Part shown: one piece after another, positions 1 to 10,620 of the stretch
Numbering within the stretch: the stretch's first letter is position 1
Layout: every line of letters starts with the position of its first letter
Source of the DNA: Theocolax elegans
Taxonomy: Eukaryota; Arthropoda; Insecta; Hymenoptera; Cerocephalidae
NCBI GenBank assembly: GCA_026168455.1
Contig: CM047426.1
Coordinates: forward strand, 39,490,175-39,554,174
Direction of reading: 5' to 3'
DNA: 64,000 nt
Notes under the pieces: generated by a model
What the model saw: the letters and a program-made list of their open reading frames with translations, nothing else
What the model was told of the DNA's origin: nothing
Database searches by the model: none
Translations under genes and position numbers: made by a program

Positions 1-1559
1 AGAAAAATCCATAACCATATGAACTTCTCCAGGTTTTAGTTGAGATTTATTGTTTTGAAAAAAATTGAATTGATGTTTCGTATCGTAAACATGTTTCAAA
101 AAAGGAGCAGCAAGGGAATTAATATCTTTCACCATTTTACTTATAGTACAAACAACTTTAATTTTTGATGTGACAGTGACGTTATATACTTTATTTTTTA
201 AACCAATTCTTTTTTCTTTTGAGCTGATCCATTGGAAATAATATGATTTTACATTACTATTGACTTCTTTAACTTTTCTGTCTTTACATTTTAAATATTT
301 TTTATACATACAATCTTCATTGTTCGAATTACAAGTTAAAGCATTAATGAAAGATTGAATACTTTTTGAGGTTATAATTTTATGATAGCACAGTTTTTGA
401 AAAATGAAATTGAAGTTTGCATGTTTTTTACACAAGCAAGTATCGCGCGCTGAAATTTTTTTGTGCACTATCCAGAAAGGCTTGCATTTGAAAAATATCG
501 CCCGTGAGATTTTTAGTGGTTCTTCTTTCAAATATTTCTTGTGTAAATTTACATATGTGTCAGTCAGATATCTCTTCCGTTTAATAATACCGTGTCTTTT
601 TATAACATCTCTTGCGCCAGGGCAAACAACCGAATTTTCGTTTCTCTCAAGAAATTTTCTTATTGCATCTTCAATTTTCTTTCTCGTAGCTTTCTTTTGC
701 GCAGTCGAACACGTCAAACTAATGTCAACTATATCAGAAAATTTACGTTGAAAATATCCGCTATTGATTCTTTTCATCCTATTTACAAAATGATGCTCTT
801 TAATTAGTTTGCCAGAAAGTAATTGTCCGTAGATAGACTTTTCATATTCCTTTATCAGTTTTTTCTTATTTTCTAATAATTGTGCTTGTAACACTCCACT
901 AAATAATAAAGATTTTCTAATTTCAGTCTTTCCTTTGCTTTCTATTTGTTTTACATTTTTGAAATAAATATTTTCAGTTTTCTTTTTAGTAACGGCTTTG
1001 TAATATTTATTTTTAAAACGCTTTAGTTCAATATTTTTATTATTAATTATTTCAAGTAATTTGTAATTTAATTTTCGAAATTTTCTTTCACGATTTTTGG
1101 CTAGCGCTAATGACTTGTGCAATTTTTTAACTTTAGCTATTATTCGGTTGTCATAGTACTCTCTATTTTTTTCTGTTTGATGATCATTGCGAAAATTATT
1201 TAATGAATTTCGATAGTCTGATGACAAAATTTACTCGTCTACAGTATTTTCGAAAAGGTCATTACTTTCACTAGATTCTGAAAAATAAGCTGGCTCATTT
1301 GACTTATCAATTCTTTTCATTTTTTTGTATGGGCTATTATTATCAGGATGTGATGATTCATTATCGAACTGTACTGTTGTAGTAGTAGACTTACGTTTCC
1401 TATAGACATAATAAGTAAATGCAATTTTACCACGCAGTCGATCGCTGCTTCGCACGCTATTAGAATTGATATCATCACTGACTTTTTCTGAGACCTCTTG
1501 ATGTGAACGTGGAGCATTTTCCACAAAACTGACACTATTACTTTCACAGTTACTTGTCC
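1..1559 (-). pseudogene. TE-like protein with CLCKxHxN motif, open to left edge
   Basis: Read on the minus strand, one frame is open from about 1559 to base 1 (over 500 codons) except for one TAA at 1231-1233. The N-terminal part is acidic and Ser-rich. The stretch from about 1228 to 800 is very rich in Lys and Glu and probably coiled-coil. Around 620-430 come PGARDVIKRHG, KRYLTDTYVNLHKKYL and RDTCLCKKHANFNF, and at the edge VHMVMDFS. From memory this order (PGxxD, YLxDTxxNLHxKY, CLCKxHxN, then an acidic DFSENY-like motif) belongs to a widespread uncharacterised family in arthropod and fish genomes that behaves like a transposon product; I cannot name the superfamily. A good acceptor (ttgttag) at about 1560-1566 suggests an upstream exon. 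The single stop could be real decay or a base error. No function is assigned. Confidence 0.55.
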
Positions 1560-1587
1560 TAACAAATTAAAACATCATTATAATAAT

Positions 1588-1591
1588 TTAC

Positions 1592-1627
<36 letters not shown>

Positions 1628-2079
1628 TTTTATTCTTGATTTTGTGCCCTCTTTTTCCTGGCACTTCCTACCGTTTATCCCCCAGGGGACATTAACGGTG
1701 TCCACCTACCACCTATGTGTAGGTGCTTTGTCCCTCCCTTAAAAACCCCACCATCTCGCATTCACCCGGGGTTATGCCCGTGGATGAGGGAAACCTGTGA
1801 AGCAGGGAAAACCTCACCCGAGATGGCCGGTGTATTCGAAACATTCTTTTTGGGTGTCAAAGTCACATTGCGTAGGCCTTGACACCGAAACCGAATGTTT
1901 CACACCTCCCGCTCAAGTTGTGAAGTGTGAAAAAACACCTAACCCGCCACGAAAGCCAAGCGACCGAGAGCGTCACCCATCCACTTGGGTACCGCGCTCA
2001 ATACTGCTTAACTTCCGTGACCGGCGGAGGTGCGTCTCCGCCACTCCGCCACCGCGTCGGTCTTACAAATTATATATAT
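1588..2079 (-). mobile_element. 5S-rRNA-derived SINE (SINE3-like) with target duplication
   Basis: Read on the minus strand, the head (about 2062 to 1960) contains GGAAGTTAAGCAG, GAGCGCGGT and AAGTGGATGGGTGAC in the order and spacing of the internal pol III promoter (box A, intermediate element, box C) of 5S rRNA. A body of about 350 bp, not 5S-like, follows and ends in an AT-rich tail near 1606-1640. The element is flanked by TTACAAATTATATATAT at 1588-1604 and 2063-2079, a target duplication of about 17 bp as expected for LINE-mobilised SINEs. It is GC-rich against an AT-rich background. The flanking (AT)n tract makes the left end uncertain by 20 bases. It is not a functional 5S gene because only the promoter part is kept. 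Confidence 0.7.
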
Positions 2080-3200
2080 TTTGTTAATGCAATCAATTCC
2101 TTACTACCTTAAAAGGAGAGTATTTAATTTTTTGCTCTCATTAAATGCTTGCAATTTAAGTTTTTTCACAGCCTTTTTTCTGCAATAATTTTTCTTTTCA
2201 GTCGTATGACTTGTCTTTTTCTTTCAGCTTTACATTCTTCCGTAATTTCCATTTTGCCGAAATTTTCATTTATCAAACTTTTATTAATACGGATTTAGTA
2301 ATGAACATCATAGATTTGAAAAATTATAAATGCATCTTGTAGCCACGGCGGAATCCAGCCGACTAAATCAAATTGATACAAGCTAAGCTGTTTGTTTACA
2401 TTGTCGAGGTCGTATTAATTGGTAGGAACATTTCTTTTCGTATACTTCTCTTTAATGGTAAACAAATTACTTGCGTAAGGCTGACTGAATGATATGTGTG
2501 TATGTGTGTGTGTGTGTGTGTGTTTATATTAGCTTTTGTGTTGAAATAACCTATTTCGTATAGTCAATTTGGACTTCAGTTCAAAGGTATAAAATGTTTA
2601 TACTTTTATACAGCTTATATTATCTAAATTAACAAAAAATTCAATTGAGGTTTTACGTAGATATGCTTTTTTTGTGAATGTCGAGTGAGCCATGCGGAAA
2701 TGAAAATTTGGAAGACTAGGGGCCCGAGATTTTGAAAAGTTTAAGGTAGAATTGCTTGTAAAGAAAAAGAGGGACAGCTAAGCACAAAAAAGTATAAGAA
2801 TCCTTATTGCAAATCGAAAAAAGCAATATTAGTCACAATAGCTATAAACAAAACTTATCTTTGTATAATATCAAAATTCTAAAATTTCCTAAATTTACAA
2901 AAACTGACTTCCTCAAGAGTTGCGTTTTTTATTTTTCTGTATCATGAAGGCACACTATTCTAACACTTTTAGTTTAATAGGATAGATGGTGTAAGTTGTC
3001 AAAAAAAATTTCTGTAACATTTGGTGAAGAATTATAATTTCTATAAGCTTAAAAAATAGAAGATGAGTACTACTTCCATCGTCAAATTTGCAAAAATGCA
3101 ACTTTATGAAGCCTCTAACAAAAAGCTAATGAAAACAACTTTCAAAAAATGATAAAGACCCTTCAACGAATTACTTTTTCTACCAGAAACTGTTGTTATA
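2080..3200. other. AT-rich DNA without recognisable gene
   Basis: No sustained reading frame or known element is visible. A (TG)n microsatellite lies at about 2494-2523. The rest is simple AT-rich intergenic sequence. Confidence 0.6.
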
Positions 3201-3206
3201 ATGTTG

Positions 3207-5163
3207 CTAAGTCTGCTTATTTACTACTATATTACCCGCTTCCCCAAAATTAAAGGTTCTGTGGATTTGCTCATCTATAAAATCAGTAAAGTACTGTATC
3301 TGTGCAGCCGATATCACCCAACTTGCGGATAAGTTAATCGCGAGGAACTGTATCAAAGGCCTTGGAGAAATCAAAACTAAAATCGTGATCATTCTAGAGT
3401 CAATAGCTCTTCTAACATCATCTAGTACCCCCAGAAGAGCTGATTGAGTACTGTGGCCCTTTCTAAAACCCGCTTGCCTGTCAGTTAACAAATGATTAGA
3501 TTCGAGGTACTCAACCAGCTGATCATGTACTAATCTCTCCAACACCTTTGAGATCTCGCAAATCTTTGCAATTGGTCTCGTATCCGAGCACGATTCTAAC
3601 CTGCTCGACTTCGCCAACGGAAACAGTAGGACCCTCTTCCAGCAATCGGGGAACCATCCAGCAGAAAGCAAACGATTAAAAAGTTCCGTTAAGGGCAGGG
3701 TAATTTGCGATTCCAACAATTTCAGCATATTGTCTGATATGCCGTCAATATCCGACGCCTTGGAAGAGGCTCGAACTATGGTCGGTTGAACTTTTTTGGC
3801 TGACACAAGTAGGAAAGCGAACGAAGGAGATGAGGGAAAATGACAACGATTAGATAAGATAAATGCGAATGAATGAATAGTGAATGGTGGAGTATGATTG
3901 GATATAGATGCATAGTGAATATTGAGTTGATTGATTAAAAAATGTTTTAATGGTGATGGATTAGACTTCAAGCCTAGACCCATATTTTTGAGAAGTTTCC
4001 AGGACTCAGCAGGTTCCTTCTCATTATTGAGCTTCACTTGCAAGTAGTGAAATTTGCTAGGATTGATGGTATTTTTAGCCCTATTCCTCAATAATTTATA
4101 GGCATTGTAGTCTGCAAAAGAGCCAGAATTACGAAACTGTTTAAAAGTAGCATTCTTAGCCTTAATATTAGCTCTTATCTCCTGTGTAACCCATAGCTTG
4201 TGTTTGATTTTGACTGTTTCTAGTTTAGATGGAGCAATGTTATTAAACGTGGAAATAATCGAACTACAAAGAGAGTGTAAGGATGATGAAAGTGTGTCGA
4301 AATGATTAGATGAAAGCGAACCTAAACGAGTGGGCTGGTCAGGCCAAGCAGATGAAAGCGAATCAGTGACGGATGGAGAAGGAAGTAATGAAGTATGCAT
4401 TGATTGATCCATGAATGAAGTGAAATTAGTGGCAAGATGATGAAAGTTGATCCTCTCCAAGACCCTAACCCAGAACTTGACACCAGCCTGTAAGGAAGTC
4501 AGCCGCGAGGGGTGAAGTAGACTTATTGTAAAGAAAATCAGGTACTGGTTCACAAAACAAGAAATGATCTAACCAGGTATGAGACGTTCCCGCCGATGTC
4601 ACTGCATGGTGCGTCGGTTCAAATGGAATGAGGAAGAGGCCCAGAGCTGTCATATTCCCTCTCAACATATTCGCTGCAGCGCTAGATGATGTCATGTCAA
4701 TGTTGAGATCGCCAGTAATAATAACATGTTTATAGTTATGGAGAATGTCAGCAAGAGTATCAAAAAACTCCGTAGGATAAGCAGCAGAAGACCTGCGATA
4801 AACCACTACCAACGCCAACGCCACCGTCCTACTTACTATACGTAAAGCAAGGAATTCAGGGGCGTTAGAAAAGACAGGGTCGGAGTGAGCTACGATGTTA
4901 GCAGCAAACTCCTCTTGAACAGAAGCCGCCACACCACCACCTTCCTTACCTACACGATCCAACCGATAAAGAGCATAACCAGGTAAATGAAGAATCTCAG
5001 AAGAATCGCTTTCGGTGAGGAAGGTTTCTGTGACAGCAATGACATCGTGGGATTCAGGAAAAACTATTGCTTTAATAAATGAGAAATGAGTCTTTAAGCG
5101 ATTAATATTAGTACGAAAAATGGAAAATGTATTGGATGATTTAATGTTTTTGACCCGATCAGT
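3207..5163 (-). pseudogene. LINE ORF2, endonuclease plus N-terminal reverse transcriptase, broken
   Basis: From about 5090 to 4470 the minus strand encodes an APE-type endonuclease: VIAVTETFL, a KEGGGVA segment, VVVYRRSS, IITGDLNIDM and TSHTWLDHFL. A frameshift near 4470-4550 leads to the RT linker and fingers (3207-4440), with SKASDIDGISDNMLKLL, DTRPIAKICEISKVLERLV and RQAGFRKGHSTQSALLGVLD. The next block, which should read FDFSKAFD, is frameshifted near 3385 and the sequence soon diverges. The YADD active site is absent. In this family ORF2 nicks DNA and primes reverse transcription on the target; this copy cannot. Confidence 0.8.
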
Positions 5164-5169
5164 CCTGTC

Positions 5170-6389
5170 TCATTTAGTATGAGTTGAGAGCGGAGGAAGA
5201 TTATTAATGTCAACCTCAGAAGTCACACGTATGAGAGGACCATCCCTCACCTTTCGCGCAAATACACTTAAATTATTCACAACAGGCCTCGCATGGCCTA
5301 ATTCTCTGCATTTATGTATCACTACCTGCCAAAGGTCGAAGACAGGCTTGGGGCAGAGCGGCCGAATAAACAGCAAGTGATTATCTCCCTCCCCAAAGAT
5401 TTTCAACGCTGACTGCCCCTTTAATAAATGTGCCCTGTTGATTATTAAGTCTCTAGCCGAAGTCGATGACAGTCGACAGACAATACCTCGGCTGCGCAGT
5501 TGAGCCGGTGTTTCGCCCTCTGTAGTTGGTTTAGATCACGGCAGCCAAGGTCGAATTTCAATCACCTGCTTCGACATCAACGGCAGCTTAATCGTGTCAA
5601 GTACTTTATTGACAATGATAGTGTCGGACAAGGACGATGACATAGGCAGTCCCGTGGCTAGAAACCTCACGTGTCTCTCATGGTGTCAAAAAATAAAGCA
5701 TTTGATGATGCAGCCGAAAAGCTGCCGGAAGGCCCGTGTTCCTATAACCCGTGAATCCAACTCCGAAAAACGCTCGTTTAAGTTTACAAAGCGTACCTCC
5801 GTAGCCGAATCAAACTGATCCACGCGAGCATGTAGAGCCACAATGTCCGCCTTCATATTATCAAGCTTTCCCTCCACGCGATCCACCTTCTCAACCACCG
5901 ATTTAATATTGCTTCGTAAGTTATCAATATTTAATTACAGATTCATTTGCAAATTGCGCGCAAAGCTCTCCATCCACGGTAGTGAAGCACCCGCCATTGC
6001 GTCGTGTCGGCGGTGATATCGCGCGACGTGTGGTTGGTCGGCAAAGGCGTGGCGCCACGAGCTTGCTTGGCAACCTGTGACAATGATGGCGGCAGAGGCG
6101 AGGCCACGCGCTTGGAAACTGAGGAGGGCGGAGTAGGCGTGGTTGTCGGCGCGGTGTGGCAGGTCGCGCTCGATTGTCGCGGCAACCCAGGCGGTGGCGC
6201 CCTCGCTTCAGTGAGAGCCGCAACAAACGCTTTAGATTTAGTCAGCGCACAACAGCGGCGCTCGGACGAGCCCGGCGCGACCTCGAAGCAGTGCGTATGA
6301 GTGATATTATTACATATGACACAAACCTCGGTATAGTCTTTCCGTGTCAGTCGAACGCCACACAGGAAGCAGCCGCGCGGCGTTGCCAT
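5170..6389 (-). pseudogene. LINE ORF1 protein, broken (PHD-like finger and coiled coil)
   Basis: The ATG at 6389-6387 opens a frame with CFLCG, CVICNN, HTHCF and CC spaced like a C4HC3 PHD-type finger in the first 50 residues. A Pro/Thr/Ser-rich linker follows, to about 5943. After frame breaks, 5898-5686 encodes a heptad-like segment (VEKVDRVEGKLDNMKADIVA) and 5406-5170 a basic C-terminal part. In LINE families ORF1 proteins bind the element RNA; PHD-type N-termini with a coiled coil are known from CR1/Jockey-group elements. At least two frameshifts make it non-functional here. The exact clade is not determined. Confidence 0.6.
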
Positions 6390-6710
6390 TTAAACGAAGA
6401 GGCGTCTACTCTAGATGACTTTGCGGTGTGCGAAAACCGCTTGTGTGCAAAAGGTGGTTACCCTGCTCGTAGAACACCGGACAAGCCGCCTTTTCTTCGC
6501 AGTCTCGTAGCTAACCTCCATAATATGGTTGATGGAAAATAATAAAACTTAGGAACAACTGACAGCAGAATTAAAAACTATTAATAAAAATAGATACTGC
6601 TGTCAGTGAGCGTCCCAATGATTTCGCTAAAAAAAAATAATCGAGGCAGCTATGTGAGTATTTGATAGATTTCAGTACGGAGCAAAATAAAAAGCGACCT
6701 TGTACTCACC

Positions 6711-8445
6711 GAGATAGATAGATAGATAGATAAAACTTTATTGGGTTTATAGGGGTAGAAACCCCGTTAACACATTAATACAAAAAATCGCTTAAGCATT
6801 TACATAAAAACAAAAATAAATATAACAAAAATAACAAAAATTAGCGCAATAACAAAAAATGACGTTCATCGCTTATAACGACGCAAAGATAAAATTAACA
6901 ATAAAGCTATAATATAAAATACAATAATAATGATAAAACAATAAATTCAAGTCTTGCACAGCATAAAACGGCACACAATTAAACAATCTGAGGACAGATG
7001 AGATTCTCACGCACAACTCTATCCTCCCAGGCTGAACAGTCACGTCTAAACAAATGCTCGAATAAGGAAGTTTTAAAATGATTAATATGTGATGGATCAA
7101 ATGGAATGAATGAATTAAACTGAAATGAATTTAACAATTTAGAGGCATTTATTATAAAAGATTTATTTAAGGATTCTGTACGTGGAGGAAGATAGGTTAA
7201 GGGTTTAGGAGGAAAACGAGAAGGATATCTAAGATGATCTACTGTATGGTCGATTTGAGTGAAATGTTCAGCAAGATAATGAGGCGAATTTCGAGCAATA
7301 ACATTATAAGCCAATGATCCAATAAAATACAAACGTCTAGACTCAACTGACAGCCATCGCAAATGTAATCTATACGGTGTTACAAGATCCCGTCTACGCA
7401 GAGTCCCCCATACAAATTGCACACACGCATTAAGGAGTCGCTGAAGTCTTAGGTTCCGCACCTGATTAATATTATTATATACAGCACACGCATAATCAAA
7501 ATGAGGCATAATAAGCGTCTCCACGAGATATTTTCTAGTGCTCTGAGAGAATGCCCTCTTATGGCCGCAATGAGCGCAAGACCCCATGGACCCTCTGCGA
7601 TATTAACAATACCTGCTTTGACCAGTCTACGGTGGGTGACAACACCCAACGATTTAACCTCATTCTCGTAATCCAAAAGGGCATTCAACAGCTTAATTCG
7701 GTGAGCAACAGCCAGATCCACTCGCGAAACATATGCCTGACTGCCCAGGATCATAACCTTTGTTTTGTTTACGTTTAGTGCAAGACCATTTGATACTGCC
7801 CAAGAAGCTACCGCGTTCGCATCCTGTGTAATTCGATGCATACCCATCTCAAAATCCGCTGGTGGAAAAGAATGATAAACCTGGGCGTCATCAGCATAAA
7901 GCATGCATTTACTAAATTGAAAAACGTCCGGCAAATCATTAATTAAGATGGAGAATATTAATGTACCCAATACACTGCCCTTTGGCACTCTCGAACTCAC
8001 CCCAAGCCAGTCCGAACAACCACTTAAATCATCCACAGCCGCCTGCGTACGACCTACTAAATAATGATAAAACCATCTCAGAACAATGTCAGTGCAACCC
8101 AAACTACGCAATTTAAGCAGAAGCGGCCTATGCGGTACAGAGTCAAACGCTTTTGAGAAGTCGAACAGAACCAAGACTGTTATCATTCGGGAATCTATAG
8201 CCCTTCTAATATCATCCAGGACCCCTAAAAGCGCAGTCTGCGTATTATGACCTCTGCGAAAACCCGCTTGTCTTGGATTTAATAATTGATAGTTTTCTAA
8301 ATAAAACGACAACTAAAAATGAACTAAACGTTCCAACAGTTTCGAGATTTCGCAGAGTTTGGCTATCGGTCTAGTATCAGAGCAAGTCCGAATCCTGCTC
8401 GGCTTCGCCAGCGGAAACAATAAGGTTCGCTTCCAACATTCCGAG
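6711..8445 (-). mobile_element. Non-LTR retrotransposon copy 2, 5'-truncated, (TATC)n tail
   Basis: The minus strand begins abruptly inside the RT fingers near 8445 and runs through the rest of ORF2 to a short 3' UTR. It ends in a simple TATC tail, seen as GATA repeats at 6712-6733 on the plus strand. A 5' truncation with an intact 3' tail is the classic product of target-primed reverse transcription. A short microsatellite-like 3' tail rather than poly(A) fits I/Jockey/CR1-group elements. Confidence 0.8.
6979..8445 (-). pseudogene. LINE ORF2, C-terminal reverse transcriptase
   Basis: The frame from 8312 to about 7600 carries RQAGFRRGHNTQTALLGVLD, VLFDFSKAFDSVPH, a VPKGSVLGTLIFSILIND block and the catalytic CMLYADDAQVY, then NGLALNVNKTKVMILG. 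A frameshift near 7590-7450 moves it to the frame 7587-6979, a thumb and C-terminal region with HFDYACAVYNN and a basic Leu-rich end. Upstream of 8312 a further frame break is needed to read the DTRPIAK block. The palm motifs (FDFSKAFD, YADD) are intact, so this is a relatively young copy. The element family matches copy 1 by motif wording. Confidence 0.8.
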
Positions 8446-9320
8446 TTTTTAATTCCCCTTTAATCATATCAAACTTGTACTTTTTCACTGTAATCAGTTA
8501 CATAGAACAATTGTACGGCTTGTATTGATAATTATGTGAAGACGATGATTCCTCTCTTTGCACGCAACTAAAAATAATTTTTATACATTTAACACTGGTC
8601 TGGGTCAAATGCAGCTAAACATGGCTCAGTAAATCAAAGTACTTAAGGATTTCTGTCAATTCGAACTTCACAAAATATAACTTAATATAACTTTTTCTGT
8701 AAAAGCGTACCATGGAACATATTTTTTATACATTAAACTTATTTAATACAGTAAACTTACCCACATTAAATAATAGCAATATATAATAAAGGAATACATA
8801 AATCCTAAGTATTACTTAAAAGAATAACCGTACTTCTTATTTATAATAAATATATTCATTAATAGACTTTTATAAAATGTCAATTATTAATCAAATAAGT
8901 ATATAATTTTAATTGTATTAATATTTGCAATATTTGCACAGTAATTGCAATATGATCACCTGTTGTTCGCACCGCCGTTGCCAAATATTTTGATTATGTC
9001 GATATCAGTTGTGGGTAAACTGCAAAAATTTGTATTTTTTACACGACACCATGTAAAATATGTCATTAATGTAATTAATGTAAAATCCGCGTCGTAAATG
9101 TAATAAATTACATATACACGATTTTATACCCGAATTTCAATTTTCAAGTATTTGAATAGTTCAGTATAATTCAGTTAATGTGATATTGACTTGACGTTGA
9201 TCAATTGCCATTTGCTTCAGGTTGACAATGGATAACGAAAGGCTTTTCTTCCTGCCATATTTACTATGATCTTTTATGCAAAAGTTAAAAAAAATTCACA
9301 ATTCACATCGACTCGATATA
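8446..9320. other. AT-rich intergenic DNA
   Basis: No coding frame, repeat family or RNA gene is recognised in this stretch. Confidence 0.5.
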
Positions 9321-9330
9321 ATAGGGCAAT

Positions 9331-9446
9331 CTGAAGTTAGCTACGTGGTGCGATTATTACTCAGTATGGTTTGAAGTTTGCTGCAAGGTGCGGTTTTCGC
9401 TCGGTACGGTCTGAAGTTAGCTAAGTGGTGCGGTGAAAAATAATCG
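9331..9446. repeat. Imperfect ~41-bp tandem repeat, about 3 copies
   Basis: Three successive units start with GAAGTTAGCTACGTGGTGCG, GAAGTTTGCTGCAAGGTGCG and GAAGTTAGCTAAGTGGTGCG at about 9331, 9372 and 9412. The sequence is more GC-rich than its surroundings and lies just upstream of a TATA box. Confidence 0.6.
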
Positions 9447-9710
9447 TTTGCCCAACACTGCGAGATGAGAGGCCGTAGTTTCGTTAGAATCCTAGAGGGG
9501 CGCTCACGTAGTTGTGCGAATAGTTTTGCCGCCTAATTGCCACTCCAAGCGAAAATAACCTCGATGTTGACAGGTTGTTTGCAGCGAAAATTGAGGTGGA
9601 AAAACTAACTGCTAAAGCGAACTTTATCGAAAAGTGCAAGCTGCAGTCAGTCCGCCCACGTAAAGTTTGCACTATAAAGCTCGGGAACAGATGTGAGAAA
9701 AAGGCGAAGA

Positions 9711-9718
9711 TATAAATA
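9711..9718 (+). promoter_or_regulatory. Possible TATA box of an unannotated transcript
   Basis: TATAAATA lies in a GC-richer island (9330-9960) followed by a (GA)n tract. A polypyrimidine-AG of splice-acceptor type occurs at about 9947-9967. No downstream coding exon is identified, so this is a weak promoter call; it could belong to a non-coding transcript or be chance. Confidence 0.25.
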
Positions 9719-9769
9719 CGGAGCGAAAGTGAATAGTGACTAGTCGACTGACCTTGCGCGCGCAGAGAA

Positions 9770-9773
<4 letters not shown>

Positions 9774-9813
<40 letters not shown>
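9774..9813. repeat. (GA)n microsatellite
   Basis: About 20 GA dinucleotides. Frames through it give Arg-Glu or Ser-Leu polymers and are not genes. Confidence 0.9.
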
Positions 9814-9814
<1 letters not shown>

Positions 9815-10099
9815 AACATCTAGAGTACATGGGTGAAGAATTGCCGCCTCACGTACCCCGACGTGCAATCGCCATGTTGGAAAACCCCGTGAGCGCGCAG
9901 ATGTGCTTACTTGTGATTTGCTCTACGAGTGGGTTACTATTTTGATTTTCTTTTCTTCTTAATTCAGAGATTAAGAGGCGCAAAGGCGTTTTATTAAATA
10001 AAGTAGATTTAGTTTAACAATATAAACAAGTGTAGTTACTCTTTATCCCTCTGCCAAGATCCTTTTCTTTTTTTTTTTTTTTGGAGAATACAACAATCC

Positions 10100-10620
10100 T
10101 ACATAAAAACTTTATACGGGCGAAATGTTTGTCTCTAAATAACTACAATTTACGTGCAAAATAATATTTTAAAAGATAAATAGAGAAAAATGGTTAAAAT
10201 AATGAAAAAAAACACGTTTTTTCACAATAAAACTAAATTGATCGTTTTTACAGAATATTTTTTAATGAACGAACATTTTGTTTTAAAATGACAAACATTT
10301 TTTCTATGATATACTTAACGCTCAGAACAATATTTTTGATGGTAAACATAGAAAAAAGATTAAGACCATGAAAAAGGTATTAAAATTCACGTTTTTTCGT
10401 AATAAATCAAAGTGTATTATTCGCACACATAAACTTTAAATGAAAGAAACAAGAAACGTTCATCTCAAAAAACAAAACTTTTTCCTATTTTACACTTTAC
10501 GCATAGAACAATATTTCCAAAGATAAAAAAGGAAAACGGTCAAAATAACGAAAATAGTACGAAAAATCACGTTTTTTTACAATAAAAGTAAATATATCGC
10601 AGTACGTGTGAATTGAGACA
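10100..10620. repeat. Degenerate ~175-180-bp tandem repeat, three units
   Basis: The marker CACGTTTTTT followed by A/C-rich AATAAA sequence recurs at 10213, 10388 and 10568 (spacing 175 and 180). Each is preceded by a GAACAATATTT-like block and runs of AAA. The units are diverged and AT-rich, like old satellite monomers. Confidence 0.6.

Larger units (their letters stand above)
3200..6540 (-). mobile_element. Non-LTR retrotransposon copy 1 (Jockey/CR1 type), 3'-truncated
   Basis: On the minus strand the order is ORF1 (PHD-like finger, then coiled coil), endonuclease and the first part of a reverse transcriptase. The 5' end lies somewhere near 6400-6540. The copy stops inside the RT palm near 3290, so the catalytic YADD half, the 3' UTR and the tail are missing. 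Loss of the 3' end is unusual, because incomplete target-primed reverse transcription truncates the 5' end; a later deletion or rearrangement is implied. A second, 5'-truncated copy of the same or a sister family follows at 6711-8445 in the same orientation. Confidence 0.8.

Noticed and set aside
1960..2062. Functional 5S rRNA gene
   Set aside because: Only the internal promoter region is similar; the outer stems of 5S rRNA are absent and target duplications show a SINE.
9484..9945. Frames around the GA microsatellite
   Set aside because: They give Ser-Leu or Arg-Glu polymers from simple sequence.
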